Below, piece after piece: positions 14,003 to 26,596 of a stretch of DNA of 64,000 bases. How positions within the stretch are numbered: the first letter of the stretch is position 1; each line of letters opens with the position of its first letter. The stretch spans positions 2,108,001 through 2,172,000 of the forward strand of contig SPDT01000003.1 of NCBI GenBank assembly GCA_008477525.1, written 5' to 3'. The stretch is from Hypomyces perniciosus. Taxonomy: Eukaryota; Ascomycota; Sordariomycetes; Hypocreales; Hypocreaceae. The position numbers and the translations under genes were made by a program. Under the pieces are notes generated by a model that searched no databases, had not been told where the DNA came from, and saw nothing but the letters and a program-made list of their open reading frames with translations.

Positions 14003-14581
14003 TATTAAAAAGGAGGGCTAAAAAGTAAGGATTTCTGTGTATCTGGGTAACCTTCCTATTCTGGCTAGACCCGGAATTAGGCCCGACACTAGGACCGAGT
14101 TCCAGAGGAACTTCGGTGTAAGTCAGGAAATTTCTGTTATCTTCAACGATAACAATTGAGCTAGGACCAGCTACCCCGCCTACCCTAGACTCAATACAAT
14201 GGCCATAATGGCTATTGTGAAAAGTCTGACTAAAATGGTTTCCTATTTGTATAGCCGTGAGTCGATTTAGACGATTTCCTATATAAATGAATTTTGCGGA
14301 AAATAAGAATAGGGCCACAAACCCAATTCTGCCGCCGCATTCCTATTATCTAGTCGGAGGACTATTATAGAAGACAAAGCATTATTCTACAATCACTTTT
14401 ACAACAGCCGCATATACACTAGATATTCTATAGCTTTCTAGCTATTAATTCAGTTACAATTCAATTATTCATCTATTGTTAACCCAATTAGACTCTCAGT
14501 CGTTTCCTTATTGCTGTGTTGTATGCAGCTTCCTAGAAGCTATACATAAATAAGGTTTAGTATAACCTTGTTATTTTAACA
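14003..14581 (+). repeat. LTR copy 4 (579 bp), forward, best preserved
   Basis: Runs from TATTAAAAAGGAGGGC to CTTGTTATTTTAACA and is the least mutated of the family, retaining normal GC. A TATA-like TATATAAATG at about 14,281 in the forward sense suggests transcription is forward. It stands head-to-head with copy 3, separated by 184 AT-rich bases. The open frame readable on its minus strand (13,986-14,318) has no recognisable product and is an incidental frame of the repeat. Confidence 0.8.
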
Positions 14582-14599
14582 GCCTGTAACTTTAAAAAG

Positions 14600-16937
14600 C
14601 AGTAAGCTATTAGCAAGTAGCAGGCACCTATAACAGTAACAGGAGTTTAAAGCTTCTTTAACTTTACTAATTACTACTAAATATTTATCCCTAGGTTCTT
14701 TTAAATAGCCTACCTACTTATAAAGCTAACTAAAAAAAAAACCCTTTTCTAGTAAAAAAGTATAAAAAAAGCAGCCTTCTAAGAGTTTAAACGCCTCTTT
14801 ATTAAAGCCTTTATACTATAAGCTTAAGATTCTATAAAATATACCTTTATTAAAGCAGACTATTTAAAATATACTTTAAAAGGAGTCCTCTTATAAAAGA
14901 ATAGGAAAAGAGAATATTATACTATAGTTTACTATTTATAAAAGCTAAACCCCGCTAAATATAATTATTTTATCTATAATAAAAAAATACTAGCAGTAAT
15001 TCACTATTTAGAAAAGTAAAGAGTAAAGCTATATAGCTGTAACCTTTTTATAGTTATTTTAAACTATAAAAACTTACAGTTTTTTATAATATACAGGAAA
15101 CTCTTTAAACAATAAACGCGCTAGGCAAAGTTCCTTTCCCAGTTTAATTTTATAATTTAATATAGGCTGGGCAGTAAGGCAGCCGCTTTTAACGTATTAA
15201 GCCGCAGGGAATAAAACCTTCTATTTAATAAAGGCAATAAGCGCAAACTAAGCCATTATATATAACTTATCCTAGCTGCACCAGCAATACAGAGATTCAA
15301 AGACAGCAATACTAATCTCCCTTTAATATATATATTTAATAGAAACAAGGAACTATAGGACCTATAGAATTTAATAATTTAAAAGGACCTAGTATATTAA
15401 TAGGTATATACTGCAGTTAAAAAGGAAAAGCGCTCTCTCTTTATAGACCTTTAATTTAAAGTATAGATATTAGAATATATAATTAATAAAAAACAGAGAT
15501 TAATATTCTAAGACTATATTTAAGTACCGGCTATAATTAAAGAAAAAGGCAAAATGCTGCGCACTTATATTATATAAGCAGAATATCATACTATAGTCTT
15601 AGGCCACTTAGGTTATAATAAAACCCTAGCTATTATTTTCTGCAGGTTTTTTTAGCTAAGAATTAGCAGTATAGTTTAATAATTCCTCTATAACTGCAGT
15701 ATATATAAAAGAGGAAAAGTATAAAGAAACTATAAGTAAAGACTCCTTAAACCACTACCTATTCCCTAGCGCATCTATAGCGACCTAGCTATAGACTTTA
15801 TAGTTAACCTATTACCTATAAAACTAATATAAATATAATACTTTTAAGTTATTATTAATTAGTTTATTAAAAATATTACCTTTAAGGTAATAAAGAGGAT
15901 AAAGGCAGAAATATATATAAAGAGGTTCTTTTAATACTACTATTAGTTCTATAAAATGCCTTAGTCTATAATTAGCAACTAAAGATTTAATTAAATTAGC
16001 TGCTTTTAAAGAGCTGTCTGTAAATTAATAGGAACCCAGTAACGCTTAAATACAGTATATTACCTATAGACTAACAGCAGATTAAAAAGGAGTAACTAAA
16101 AGATCTAAATATACCTTCAAGTATATATAAACTACTCTTAAAGCAATTAAAAAGACCTTTTCCTAGCAGCGCAACTAGCTTTAAATAACTGCAAATATAT
16201 AGCTATTTAAATAAACCCCTTTTTCTTTAAATATAGCTACTATATAGAACCCCTTTAGCTATATATAAAAGAAAATAAAGCTATTAAATTAAAGGACCTA
16301 AAAGAAAAGGCTATAAAAGAAATAGTTAAAAGATTAAAAGGAGTAACTGCCTTTACTTAAGCAGTATTTACTGCTATATAATAACACTATAAAGACTCTG
16401 CAAACCAGCAATAAGGCCCCTTTAAGAAATATAAAGTAAGAGATAAAGTTTAGCTATACTTTAGTAACTATAATACTCCCCAGCCTTCTAAAAAGCTTAA
16501 TGCCTTATATTATAAGTATATAGTAATAAAGGTTATTAGCCTTTATATAGTGGAACTGGGTATATTAACTGGTATATACCTGCGATTTTATATTAACCTG
16601 CTAAAAAGAGTAGCTGATAACCCCTTTCTGGGCTAAATTTTAGACAACCTTTAACCATTACTGATATAAGTGGATAGCGAGGATGAATGGGAAGTTAAAG
16701 AGGTCTTTTGCGCGAGGACTAAGCGGCAAGGTCACAGCTCTTTCCGCAAAGCATTAATATAGTGGAAAAGATATATAGAGTTAACCTGGGAACCGATACA
16801 TATACTTAAAGATATAGCAGCCCTCGACAACTATATATCTAAATATAGCCCAATTAAATCTAATAATAGGCCACTTAACAGCTATACACTAGCGAAACAA
16901 CAGCGCTTGAAGAGAGAGCTACTGTAAAAAGGGGGGG
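14600..16937 (+). mobile_element. Gypsy (chromovirus) pol remnant: RT/RNase H end, integrase, chromodomain
   Basis: Read on the plus strand with many stops, this region gives in order: the RT-RNase H connection near 14,790 (EFKRLFIKAF-like), an RNase H segment (YNYFIYNKKILAVIHYLEK, near 14,960), an integrase zinc-binding-like segment (GHLGYNKTLA, near 15,605) and further integrase core, and near 16,670-16,830 a chromodomain (DSEDEWEVKEVFCARTKRQ, then a Trp-Lys-Arg-Tyr motif and LTWEP). The C-terminal chromodomain marks the chromovirus branch of Ty3/Gypsy. Gln and Trp codons are often TAG or TAA, so it is inactive. Upstream gag, protease and most RT are missing. A polypurine tract, AAAAAGGGGGGG, closes the region at 16,926-16,937. 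Confidence 0.8.
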
Positions 16938-16940
16938 TAA

Positions 16941-17250
16941 TGTTATAGGCTAGGCTATATCTCCTAGAATTACAACTATACTGAATCCGGAAATATAACC
17001 AATACTAGACCGCTTACCTAATTAGGAAACTACCTCGGCTATAACCTTATATGCACAACTATATAACGTATATATAGCTAATATAGAGCTTCCTTCCTTT
17101 AGCTATAGATAGATAATACAGAAGTGCCTTAACTATATACTTTCCAGTTAAGCTATACCCATTACACCTATACCTCTATATTATAGACCTTTACGTTATT
17201 AAAGCGTCTAGTATTTATAGTTACTTTTACTCTATAATAAGCAATTACTT
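16941..17250 (+). repeat. Probable 3' LTR start of the Gypsy remnant
   Basis: Immediately after the polypurine tract and TAA, sequence beginning TGTTATAGGCTAGGC continues for roughly 300 bp with moderate GC before the LINE-like sequence starts. TG start plus position after a polypurine tract is the expected place of a 3' LTR. It is not the 580-bp LTR family seen to the left. The right end is not determined because no partner LTR is in the window. Confidence 0.5.
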
Positions 17251-20200
17251 TTTATTTTATATTCCCTTTAATTTAGGATTTATTAAAGTAGGCTAAAATT
17301 AAATAAAGGGGGAAGGAATCGATTAATTTTAAGTATTTCTTTACTGCAGTTAATTTGCCTATACCTTTTAAATTAAAATTAAAGAGAATATATAAAGACT
17401 TTTTAATAAAAAAGGTAAGTTTAATAGTTCTAATAATTAAGGCAGCAGTGCATTAAAGTTTAGTTTATAATAGTTAAAGAGGGAGTTTCTTATTAATACA
17501 TTAACTAATCGGGTAATCTTAATCTAGTTCTATAAATCTTACTGCGCACTTAAATTAGGCCTAAGCTAAAGTAACGCTAGCTAAAAGGACCTTTAACTCT
17601 CTATATAAAACAGGAATATTTATAGTCTTTTAAACTAAAAGGACTGCCTTTACTATAGTTTTAAAAGCTTTATTTATTTTATTTATTAGGCCAAATACTT
17701 TTATATTTACTTATTTAATAAAGTTAATTTATAACTATTATTTATATTTTAGCTACTATACCTTTATCCTATATAAGGTAATAAGGAAAATATAAGCCTT
17801 TATAGCTTATACTATAGCCTTAAAAAGTAAGCTTTTTTGAGTTTTATTAAATAACTTAAAAAAGTTAAAAACTTTATATACTTTGCCTATAAGCATCTCT
17901 ATATATTTTTTAAAGGAAAGCTTTAAATTAAAATAAACCCTTAGCTATTAAATATTCTCTTTAAACTAAACTAGTTTTCCTTTTATTATAATACTTTCTT
18001 TATATATTTAGCCTTTTATATAATAAAAGTGCAGCAATTCCGCCTTAATATAGTTAAAAAATACTATATTCTCTACTCTTTATTCTAGTATTTTATTAAA
18101 CGTTTACTATATAAAGGTAACTGTTTCTTTAATAGATTTACCTATAATAAATATAGTAATATTATTAATATACTTAAAGTAAAATCATTAATCTTTAAAC
18201 TAAAAGATTAAGCTAAAATAAAGTATTAATATAATAAAGGAGATAAAGGATCTTTATAAAGCTTTATATTTAAAGGCAAGGCTTAATAGATTAATTTTAT
18301 CTCTTTTATAAATAAAGGCAGTTTTATTACTTATAAAAGACTCTGCCTATTTTATAAATTAAATAAGCTATCCTTATTATATAAACTGTAAAACTAGTCT
18401 ATTTTTTATAATAATATTAAAGGCCTTAGAGATATTAAAGGTAAATAAAATTATAACCTCCCCTTTACTTAAAGTAACTTTAATATTATAAATTAAGAAG
18501 GCAATTAAATCTATAGCCGCTCTTTTAAAGAAGGCTTTAAAATATTACTTTAAAAGGATTTTATATTTAAGTATTAAAAGGGATACCTTTTTAGTAAATA
18601 GTTTTTTAAAGCCTTTTCCTATATAAAATAATAGTAAAATAGGCTTAAAAGCTTTATAGTTTAAATAGTTAAGTTTATTAAATTTAAAAATAATAATAAC
18701 TTTTATATTTTAAATAAAAGGGGGTAATATTTTAACTTAAAGTAGCCTTTAAAAAGGTTTATAATAAACTCTTTAATAGTAGGCTATATATAGTATAAAA
18801 AGGTAACTAATATACTGTCTATATTAGGTATAGTATTCCCTACTTTAGTAATAGCCTTTTTTGCCTTTTTTTTAATAACTATTTTATCTTATAGTATTTA
18901 AGGGTTCTCTAATACTTAGGGTTCTTATAAATTCTTAATATCTTTTTTTACTCCTTTTTACTGCAGCAGGTATTCCTTAAAAAAGGTTATTTACTCTTTA
19001 AAGTCTAAAATCCTTTTATTACTATTTATTAAAGGGGGTAGTTAAAACCTATCTATAGCTTTACGCTATTTAGCTACTTGCTAGATTCCCTTGCCTAGGC
19101 CGGCTTTAGCTATAATTTTATCCTAGTAATTGCGTTTTTTATATTTAACTATATTATATAGTATTTTCTTTACTTTAGTCTATTTATTAATCCTAGGGGG
19201 CGCTGTAATATAAGCCGAGTAGGCTATCTAGCAGTCTTTATTTTATTAAAGGGCGCTATATCTATTTTAATATCTTTTTTTGCCTATTAACTATATATAA
19301 TCCGCGAAAAGTCTTTAAAGTGCTTATACAGCTGCGTTTAGGTCTTCTTTAGTTAAGCTAGTTGTATTTACTTCTAGGAAAAGCCAGGTATATATATACA
19401 TTAACTAGCTAAACTTTTATAAGTTTTTAAAAAGGATATATTTCTTTTTTATACCAGCTATTAGCTTAATAGGGCTTAAGAGTATAATAGTAACTATATA
19501 ATAGTTTAAGCCTATATTTAAATTTCTTGCAATAGTTATTAATATAGGGAGGTTAAAGAAAATTAAGTTAATATATTTTCTAGAATCTTTTATAAAAGTA
19601 TTTATAAAGGCAGGGATTAGGTTATATCTATCTGCCTATTTAGCTAGTCTATTATTTATAATATTTAAAACTTAGCCTAATTACTATATCTAATATAATA
19701 CATTAAAGTCTCCTATAATAATTAAATTTAAAGGGGGCTAACTTTACTTTTTAAAGGTTTTTATTATAATATTAAAGGAAGCTTTATAGTAGATATTAAT
19801 AATAATATAGCTATAGACTTTTATTTAATAAATATAGTTACTTTTTAATTTTAAAGGTAAAGGTTATTAATATAATAGATTTAATAATTTTTTAATATAT
19901 ATAAAAATAAAAGGTTTAGTCTCCTTTTAATTATTAAATAAATTAAATACTTAAAAGTTAAAGTAAGATTTTATTTATCTTTTAAATAATATAATATCCC
20001 AGTAAATCTATAGCTTTTAAATAAATATAATATTAAAGCTGTCTTTTTAGGCTAGTAAAGGGCTATATTATAATACTATCCCTATTTTTTTATATTAATT
20101 TAAAAGATTTTTAAGCTAAAGTTTTTTTAATAGTTTTAATAAAGTTTATTATTTATAAATTAAACTTATAAGGTTTATCTCCTTTAAGGGATTCCTTTAA

Positions 20201-22210
20201 GGCATTATTTATAAAGTTATTAAAATTAATAACCTTTACTGTAAAATAGGCTAATAAACTTTCTTTTAATAAACTATTAAAGATGTTTATTAGGTTAATT
20301 TTATTTTAAAAGGGCTTTATTATAAGGGCAAAGGGTAATATCCTACTTAAAGGGAAAGGTCTTTAAATCTAAGCCCTAAGAGCAAGAGCAGTAAAGGATC
20401 TGGCCAGGGCGGCTTAAAGAGTTCCTCCTTTAAGTGCGCCGGATTTAGGCTTAGGGGTAAAAGGGGCAGGGTTCCTTTTCTAGAATTCCTAAATCTTAAG
20501 TTCTTTAATACTTTTAAATTATTCTTTAATAGTATATACTTTTATATTATTTTTAATAATTAAGTATATATAGCAGTTTAAAGCATTAAATTAATAAAGT
20601 TTAAGGCAATTAATATATTAAATAAAGTTATTATAGTTTTTATTTTTATTAGTATATTAAAAGGCAAGTTTACTGTATTTTTTGTATTATATAGTTTTAG
20701 TATATTTTTAAAGGTTATAAAAGCTAAAGTATTTATTATATTAGGTTACCTATACCTTTTAGGTTTAAAGCTCCGCTAAGGCTAAGTAGTTAAAGAGTTT
20801 AAAGCCTATCTTAACTTCCTTTTTAAAAGAGATAAAGTAATAGCAGGTATTAATAGTCTTATTAAAGGGGGCCTTTTAGTAAAAGATTAAGGGTTCTTTA
20901 AATCTAGTACTCTTTTAAGCCTTAATTAGGACTAGTGTATTAATAGGGAAAGTGCTTAAAGTATTAGTATAGTATTTAAGGATACCTTATATAAGAAAAC
21001 TCCTTTAAATATATACTTTTTTAATCTTTAAGCTACTGGCCTTTACAGTTAAGCTTAAAGTAAGGATTTTTTATCTGGTTTCTTTATTATTAGTTTTTAA
21101 TGCAAAGCTTAACTTTACCTTTTAAAAGTAAATAATATTTTTGTTTTTAAGCTTTCCGATTTTAATAATTTCCTGCCTAGCCTTAATAATAGTAATTTTC
21201 CTTTAGCTGTAGTTTAAAGGGACTTAAAGGAAGATTCTATTATTAGGTTTTTTAAAAGTTATATTTTATTTAATTAAATTAATTTTTATAATAAAGGCTA
21301 GCCTTTTATTATTCTATAAAATAAATTTATTTTCTTTTCCTATTAAAAAGTTTTTATTTATACTTTTAACTGTAATTATAGCCTATATAATTTATTTTAG
21401 GCTATTAATTGCTAGTAGAGCGCTTAGGTTAATTTAAATTAAAGGGTAAGGTTTAGTTTATTACTGTTTATTATTTTAATAAATCTTTTTGCTAACTGGC
21501 TATATAGTTATTAGTTAGGCTAAAGGGGGATTTTTATTTAACTTTTTAAGGTCTATAAAGGCCTTTAAAGAAAGGAGGCCTTTAAAAGTATTAATAAACA
21601 CTTTACTTACTTACAAGGCAGCTAAAAGGTAATGCTTTCTTTAATGTTTTACTAGGCAGTTATTAATAGCTTAGGCTATTAAGAATAAAACTTTCTATCT
21701 AGCTTTTTAAATTACATTAATTTCTTTTATTTAAGTAAAGATTTTATAAGCTATAGTAGACTATTTACTGTTATTAAAGGCAGGTATTTTTATTAGCCTA
21801 CTTTAAAGGGAGGAAAAAAGGCTTTCCTAAATCCCTTTTAAAAAGAAAAAGATATTAAATTTTAAGTTAGAACTGAAATTGAGTTTAGGGATATTAGTTT
21901 TAATGCGTTTATTATCTATGTGGCGTTTTTTAGGTATAAGCGGGAGGACTATAGTCCCTTTTTGTTTTAGGAGCGAAGGAGTGCCCTCCTTTTTAAGTCG
22001 CTGGATAGTTGCCTGCCTGGCGGCAGCGAGGTTCAGTTATCCCTAGTTTGCTTAAAGTCTAATAGTATTCGCTATCTTTTTCTAAATGCCTAGGAGGGGC
22101 AAGAGAGCGTTATTATGCTTATTTTCCTTAATAGCTAGTTAAGAGGTTATGAATTTTGGTGAGTAGGCACCTAAAAGGTGGGGTACCTGTAGGTGTAGGA
22201 GGGAAGCTTG
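17250..22210 (-). mobile_element. Tad1-like LINE copy 2, minus strand, heavily RIPped
   Basis: The right end (about 22,150-22,210, reading GAGTAGGCACCTAAAAGGTG then GGGTACCTGTAGGTGTAGG) is the same 5' end as in the LINE at 26.6-32.5 kb. An internal landmark (TAGTATTCCCTACTTTAGTAATAG, 18,838) lies 3.37 kb from this end, against 3.39 kb for the counterpart at 29,130 in the other copy, so the two are colinear. Coding capacity is destroyed by stops. If it had the same length as copy 1 it should reach 16.3 kb, but the Gypsy remnant occupies that place, so the 3' part is truncated or replaced. The left boundary is approximate. Confidence 0.7.
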
Positions 22211-24150
22211 CTTGTCAGTTCTATAGTAAAGGACGTTACCAGAATGTTTTGCATTTAGCAAGAGGGCAATTTTGTGGTTCTATAACTTTTTATCTTCAGG
22301 CGGAGCCATGTGTGATAACACGACTTGCAGTTGTACCTATGTATACGGAGTATGTATATTTCGTAGGTCAATCAACCATGACGTTGTTCCAAGTACATTA
22401 CTTCGTACATACTTCCTCCTCATTGAACATGTGGGCTGTTTTTCGGATAACTCGGTTTGAGTGGAGAAACTCTGGCAGATGCCCAATACACCAACGCTGC
22501 TGCTGAGGATGTTCCGCGTGATCGAGGGAAATACAGGTAGTGCGGTGCTGCGATCATCGCCGCCACATCTACAGCGTCTGCAGTTTGGGCGGACGCGTAC
22601 AGTGCTTGAGACGGTAATTTCGGACCTGCAGGAGGTGTTACTTGAGGCGATTTATGCGGAAGACTATCTTGAGGAGCGGGGGGTTTTATGCGAGGTAATT
22701 CACCGAACGAAACGTTGAGCCTGTCAACTTCGACAGCCTGAGTCTGGCTCGCCACCTACGCACTTGGACATAGTCCCTGGTGGTTGCAAAGGCCTCGAAA
22801 TACAACCATCTCCGTTCAGTGCCCTTTCGGCGTTGGAAACGCACCATCTCAGCGGCGAGAGTCGTGACAAATGGGGAGCCGAATTGCCCCAATCCTTCAC
22901 CGCAGAACCCAGTCTCACAACATTGGGACAGCGGCGCGAAGAAGTACAGTAAGTTCCGTCTGGGGGAGGTCAGTAGGGCCACTTGAGCAGACGCCACAGA
23001 CACAGCGCGAGATCCAGATCACCATTGACCTAAGTAATTTGATTCACGGATTGGCGGAGAAGGCGGTTTGCTTAGAGCCTTGCCTGGGCATTCGGGGGGC
23101 AGTTGATAAGGTAATTAGAGATGTAGTGTGGTTGGCAACGCCTTTGCTTTGACAGAATATGTTGGGGACTTGGAAGTATCCAACAACAATAATTTGCAGG
23201 TAATCCCCAATATTTACGTATTTTGCTTGCGGTTCGTTCAAAGAGATTGCGTGGCGTCTAAATTTGGAGTCTTGGGATGTAAAAATGGAAGACATTGGAT
23301 TACTACCAAATCTCATATCACAGCACGACGGTTTATATCCAACTTCAATCAGTCTATATTATTCTTCGCTCCTGTACTCCGTACTTCGTAAATAACGCCT
23401 AGATATTGACTTCGGGTCATTATTTTCCCCGCGTACTTCGTACTCCAGGCTGCAGACAACCAGCCTCCTGCATGAAACATTGCTCAATGTGTCCAAGAGG
23501 ACCGGCTTACCGCCATCGCCTCCCTCTTCTCGTATTTTTATGGTAAAGCCTGAGCCGTGACATGCATTTGTACGAGTAGAACGTTGCTTTTTCAGACGCA
23601 TTTCCCCAAATTCGGCCTTATTCACCTATCGGTGGCTCGTTTTTGACCCGCCATGACCCGCATCCTAAGAGGATCGGACGGCCCGGACCCGCCACGATAA
23701 TCGGACCCTTGATGGCTTCTAAAAGTGCGATTCATTCGCTGCAGAGTGATTTCCAATCATCTCCCCCATAGCCCCCAGAGAAGTCAGCCTGCTTGTACAT
23801 CTACTCGTGCACGCGTTTTCTCTCCCTGGAACATATGATGGACGCCTGAAAACCCCTTGAGCTAACTGTCAATAGACCAAATCAGTTGATGTCTTATTAC
23901 GGAGTACTATTTATAAATACGAGCTGGTTACCACGTTAACCTGACTAGGAAAGTAACACGAGTTCGCATCCTCGCGAATTCAATTAACGGAATCGCTAAA
24001 ATTGCTCTCAAATATCCGAGACTCCGGCTGCAGAACATCCCTCTTTGTCCGCGTGTCGATGGGCCCCTGATTTTGTACATATCACAGCTCGTCCCACCTG
24101 TTGCTGATCGCCAAACCATGACGCAGGATCAGCAATAATAGTCGTTCGTT
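22211..24150. other. Gene-poor spacer with a GC-rich island at 22,450-23,150
   Basis: Just beyond the LINE end the base composition becomes normal and then GC-rich. Several overlapping frames on both strands stay open between 22,420 and 23,152 (for example minus 22,755-22,420, 111 codons), but none gives a protein I recognise and both strands look equally open, as GC-rich non-coding DNA does. It may be the remnant of a host gene cut by the LINE. A copy of the dispersed repeat described at 54,165 occurs at about 23,245-23,310. TACGGAGTA 9-mers lie at 22,344, 23,375 and 23,898. Confidence 0.45.
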
Positions 24151-24159
24151 AATATCTCA

Positions 24160-24361
24160 TCGTTTTTTTTTTTCTCTTTCTGCTCTTTGGGTGGTCGCAC
24201 CTCTGTCGCTCGCTTTCCTGTTCGTGAAAAGGGTCTTGATTTTAGCTGTCTCTCTGTCATCTGTCATCTGTCATCTGTCTGCATCATTGCATTCCTGTGC
24301 TACCTTACTTGGCCTAATATCTTTTTTGGGTGGGCGTTTGACAGCGCCAGCCTTCTTAACA
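24160..24361 (+). promoter_or_regulatory. Pyrimidine-rich promoter / 5' leader of the GH5 gene
   Basis: A T/C-rich tract (24,160-24,185) followed by three exact CTGTCAT units near 24,255-24,280 lies just upstream of the start codon. CT-rich tracts are typical of core promoters of expressed filamentous fungal genes. No clear TATA box is close; TTATAAATAC at about 23,910 is rather far. Confidence 0.45.
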
Positions 24362-25830
24362 ATGCGCACAGCCGCCCGTTTTGTCACATTCCTGGCCCTT
24401 GTCTCCAATGTCTGGGGTAAGCTGAAGTATCTGGTATGTGAACGACACCTCTGATAGATATCAGCGCACTTGCTTGAGACAATAGACCGCCCGCTAACTA
24501 TTGCCACAGGGCGTTGCCATGCCAGGCATCGACTTCGGCTGTGACATCGATGTTCGTCATCCCCCACCCACAAATGCACACATTCAGTTCTAACGTTTGC
24601 GGCAGGGAAGTTGTCCAACAAACACATCATCTGTCCCACTGACCAAGTATGGCGGAGGCGATGGCGAGGGGCAAATGAAGCACTTTGTGGAAACCGATGG
24701 CGTGAACATGTTCCGTCTGTCTGCCACCTGGCAATTTCTTCTCAACAACAAGCTCGGTGGCAAGCTGGATGACGACAAGTTTCCCATGTTCGACGACCTC
24801 ATGCAAACCTGTCTCGACACAGGTGCCTATTGCATCATTGACGTCCACAACTTTGCGCGGTACAACGGCGGCATCATTGGGCAGGGAGGGCCTCCGGACG
24901 AGGTGTTTGTTGATCTGTGGACCCAGATTGCTACCTACTACGCTGAGGACGATAAAGTGGTCTTTGGCCTCATGAACGAACCGCATGCCGTCGATATCGT
25001 TTTATGGGGCAAGACACTGCAGAAGGTCGTGACGGCAATTCGAAAAGCCGGCGCCACGAAACACCTCATTCTCCTACCGGGCACCAACTTCCAGAGCGCT
25101 GAGACATTTGTGTCGACGGGGAGTGCAGATGCTCTCTCCGCTATCACGAATCCTGATGGCAGCACTACTGGCCTCTACCTAGACATCCACAAATATTTGG
25201 ATATCAACAACTCTGGAACGCATGCCGAGTGCACGACCGATAATGTTGAGGCCTTCAACAATCTGGCTTCTTGGCTGAGGAAAAATAAGCGCCAAGCAAT
25301 CATCTCCGAGACCGGCGCATCAATGGATCCTTCGGTAAGTCGCTCACCACGACGTGATGTCTGCAGACGACCTGAGACTAAAGAAACACTCGCAGTGCAT
25401 GGAGAAATTTTGTGCTCAAAACAAAGCCATCAGTGACAACACGGACGTCTACGCTGGTTTTGTTGGTTGGGGAGCCGGCAGCTTTGACGGAACCTATCTC
25501 CTGACGCTTACTCCTCTAGGAAAACCGGGGAGCTATGAGGACAACAAACTCATGAAGCAGTGCATTATTGGTCAATTCGGAAAGGGGCCTGGGCCTGACC
25601 CGAATGCACCTCCACGTCCATCCAAGACCACTGCCAGCACCCCTTCGTCAACGGGTCAGATACTCAAGGAAACGGACTCGCCATCATCCTCAAGCCCAAC
25701 CTCCTTGGCTGACAATAACGCTAAACCCTCGGACCGCAAGTCGGGAAGTGTTCGTAGTGTCGAGCCTCTGGTTGGAGGTTTGGTCTTGGCGGCTTTTGCT
25801 TGCTTCCACACATTGTTACACTCGATTTGA
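24362..25830 (+). CDS. GH5 endo-beta-1,4-glucanase, secreted, probable GPI anchor (4 exons)
   Basis: Spliced model: 24,362-24,433, 24,510-24,551, 24,606-25,334, 25,396-25,830, giving 425 residues. All three introns have GT-AG ends and CTAAC- or CTGAG-like branch sites, and removal restores the conserved GH5 subfamily 5 start (GVAMPGIDFGC then DIDGSCPTN). Residues 1-19 form a signal peptide (MRTAARFVTFLALVSNVWG). Catalytic landmarks: the acid/base Glu in FGLMNEPHAVD and the nucleophile Glu in AIISETGAS; DVHNFARYNGG and FVGWGAGSFDGTY are also typical. Family knowledge: such enzymes cut internal beta-1,4 bonds in cellulose. There is no cellulose-binding CBM1 module; after the catalytic domain come a Ser/Thr/Pro-rich linker and a hydrophobic C-terminus (VGGLVLAAFACFHTLLHSI), which suggests GPI attachment to membrane or wall. 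It is intact, GC-normal, and flanked on both sides by transposons. Confidence 0.92.
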
Positions 25831-26596
25831 TCATTTTGATGAATGAAATATAAACGTCTAGATATATATATATATATGAGCATATACGAAGTATGCTAAG
25901 TAATAGAACTTAGAGCTTAATTGGTAGACCGACCAAACAGGCACGTTATCCTGACAATAGCCTAGTAACCCACGAAATTGGTTCCATCGGTTAACCCTGT
26001 ACCAAATATCCCTATGTCGCTATGTAGCTTCCTGGATGGATCATGTGCCAGATCACGAGTATATACTATAAATATGTATGTCATCTTGTGATCTATCCGC
26101 TTATGTCAGATCCAGTCATGGAGCGTAGCAGCTACTATCATACTCCCTGTCTCAATTGAAGCCATCTAGGGGCTAGGTAAAAGAGGGGCCAAGAAGCGAC
26201 CTCTATAACATAGGGAATTAGGCTGTAGATACGGAGTAAAGCCCCCGCCGGAAACACGGCACAAAAGAGATAATAGTCGAATGCGAACAGTAATGTGATC
26301 ACTTACTATATATAGATTAGTATGAATACCCAAGTTTCGCGCTAAGGAACCGACAGAACCAATTTCACGAGTTTCCCACAACGGTGCCTGACCATAAACA
26401 ACATTGTTAAGCATGTTGCGGCAGTCAACACCCTCCACACAATCACTCATTTAAATAGAAATACTCTATTCAATAGACATTGCGAACGGGAAAACTGCGT
26501 CTAGATTCATAATCTGGTTGTCTATTATAATGGTGGTAATAATGCAGATCTTGATAAAAGTCGGTAGAGCCCCAAACTGCCTGCCTGGTGGGCATC
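25831..26596. other. Spacer between GH5 gene and LINE insertion
   Basis: Contains a short TA microsatellite (25,861-25,876), a TACGGAGTA 9-mer at 26,230 and no recognisable gene. A 94-codon frame on the minus strand (26,450-26,166) is open but unlike any family I know and I do not call it. Probable 3' untranslated and terminator sequence of the cellulase lies in the first 100 bases. Confidence 0.5.

Larger units (their letters stand above)
1150..22210. other. RIP-degraded AT-rich heterochromatin-like block
   Basis: From about 1.15 kb the sequence turns strongly AT-rich (by eye mostly A, T, TTA, TAA and ATA; worst between 6.9 and 13.2 kb) and no frame stays open for more than about 100 codons. 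Recognisable remnants are all transposons: LTRs, Gypsy pol, LINE. Stops in these remnants are mostly TAA and TAG at places where Gln or Trp codons are expected. That is the pattern of repeat-induced point mutation in ascomycetes (C to T, preferentially at CpA). The stretches 1.2-3.5 kb, 3.75-5.48 kb and 6.99-13.2 kb hold nothing else I can name. Confidence 0.85.

Noticed and set aside
13986..14318. 110-codon minus-strand frame
   Set aside because: It lies within a 579-bp LTR, and the other LTR copies do not keep it open; incidental frame of the repeat.
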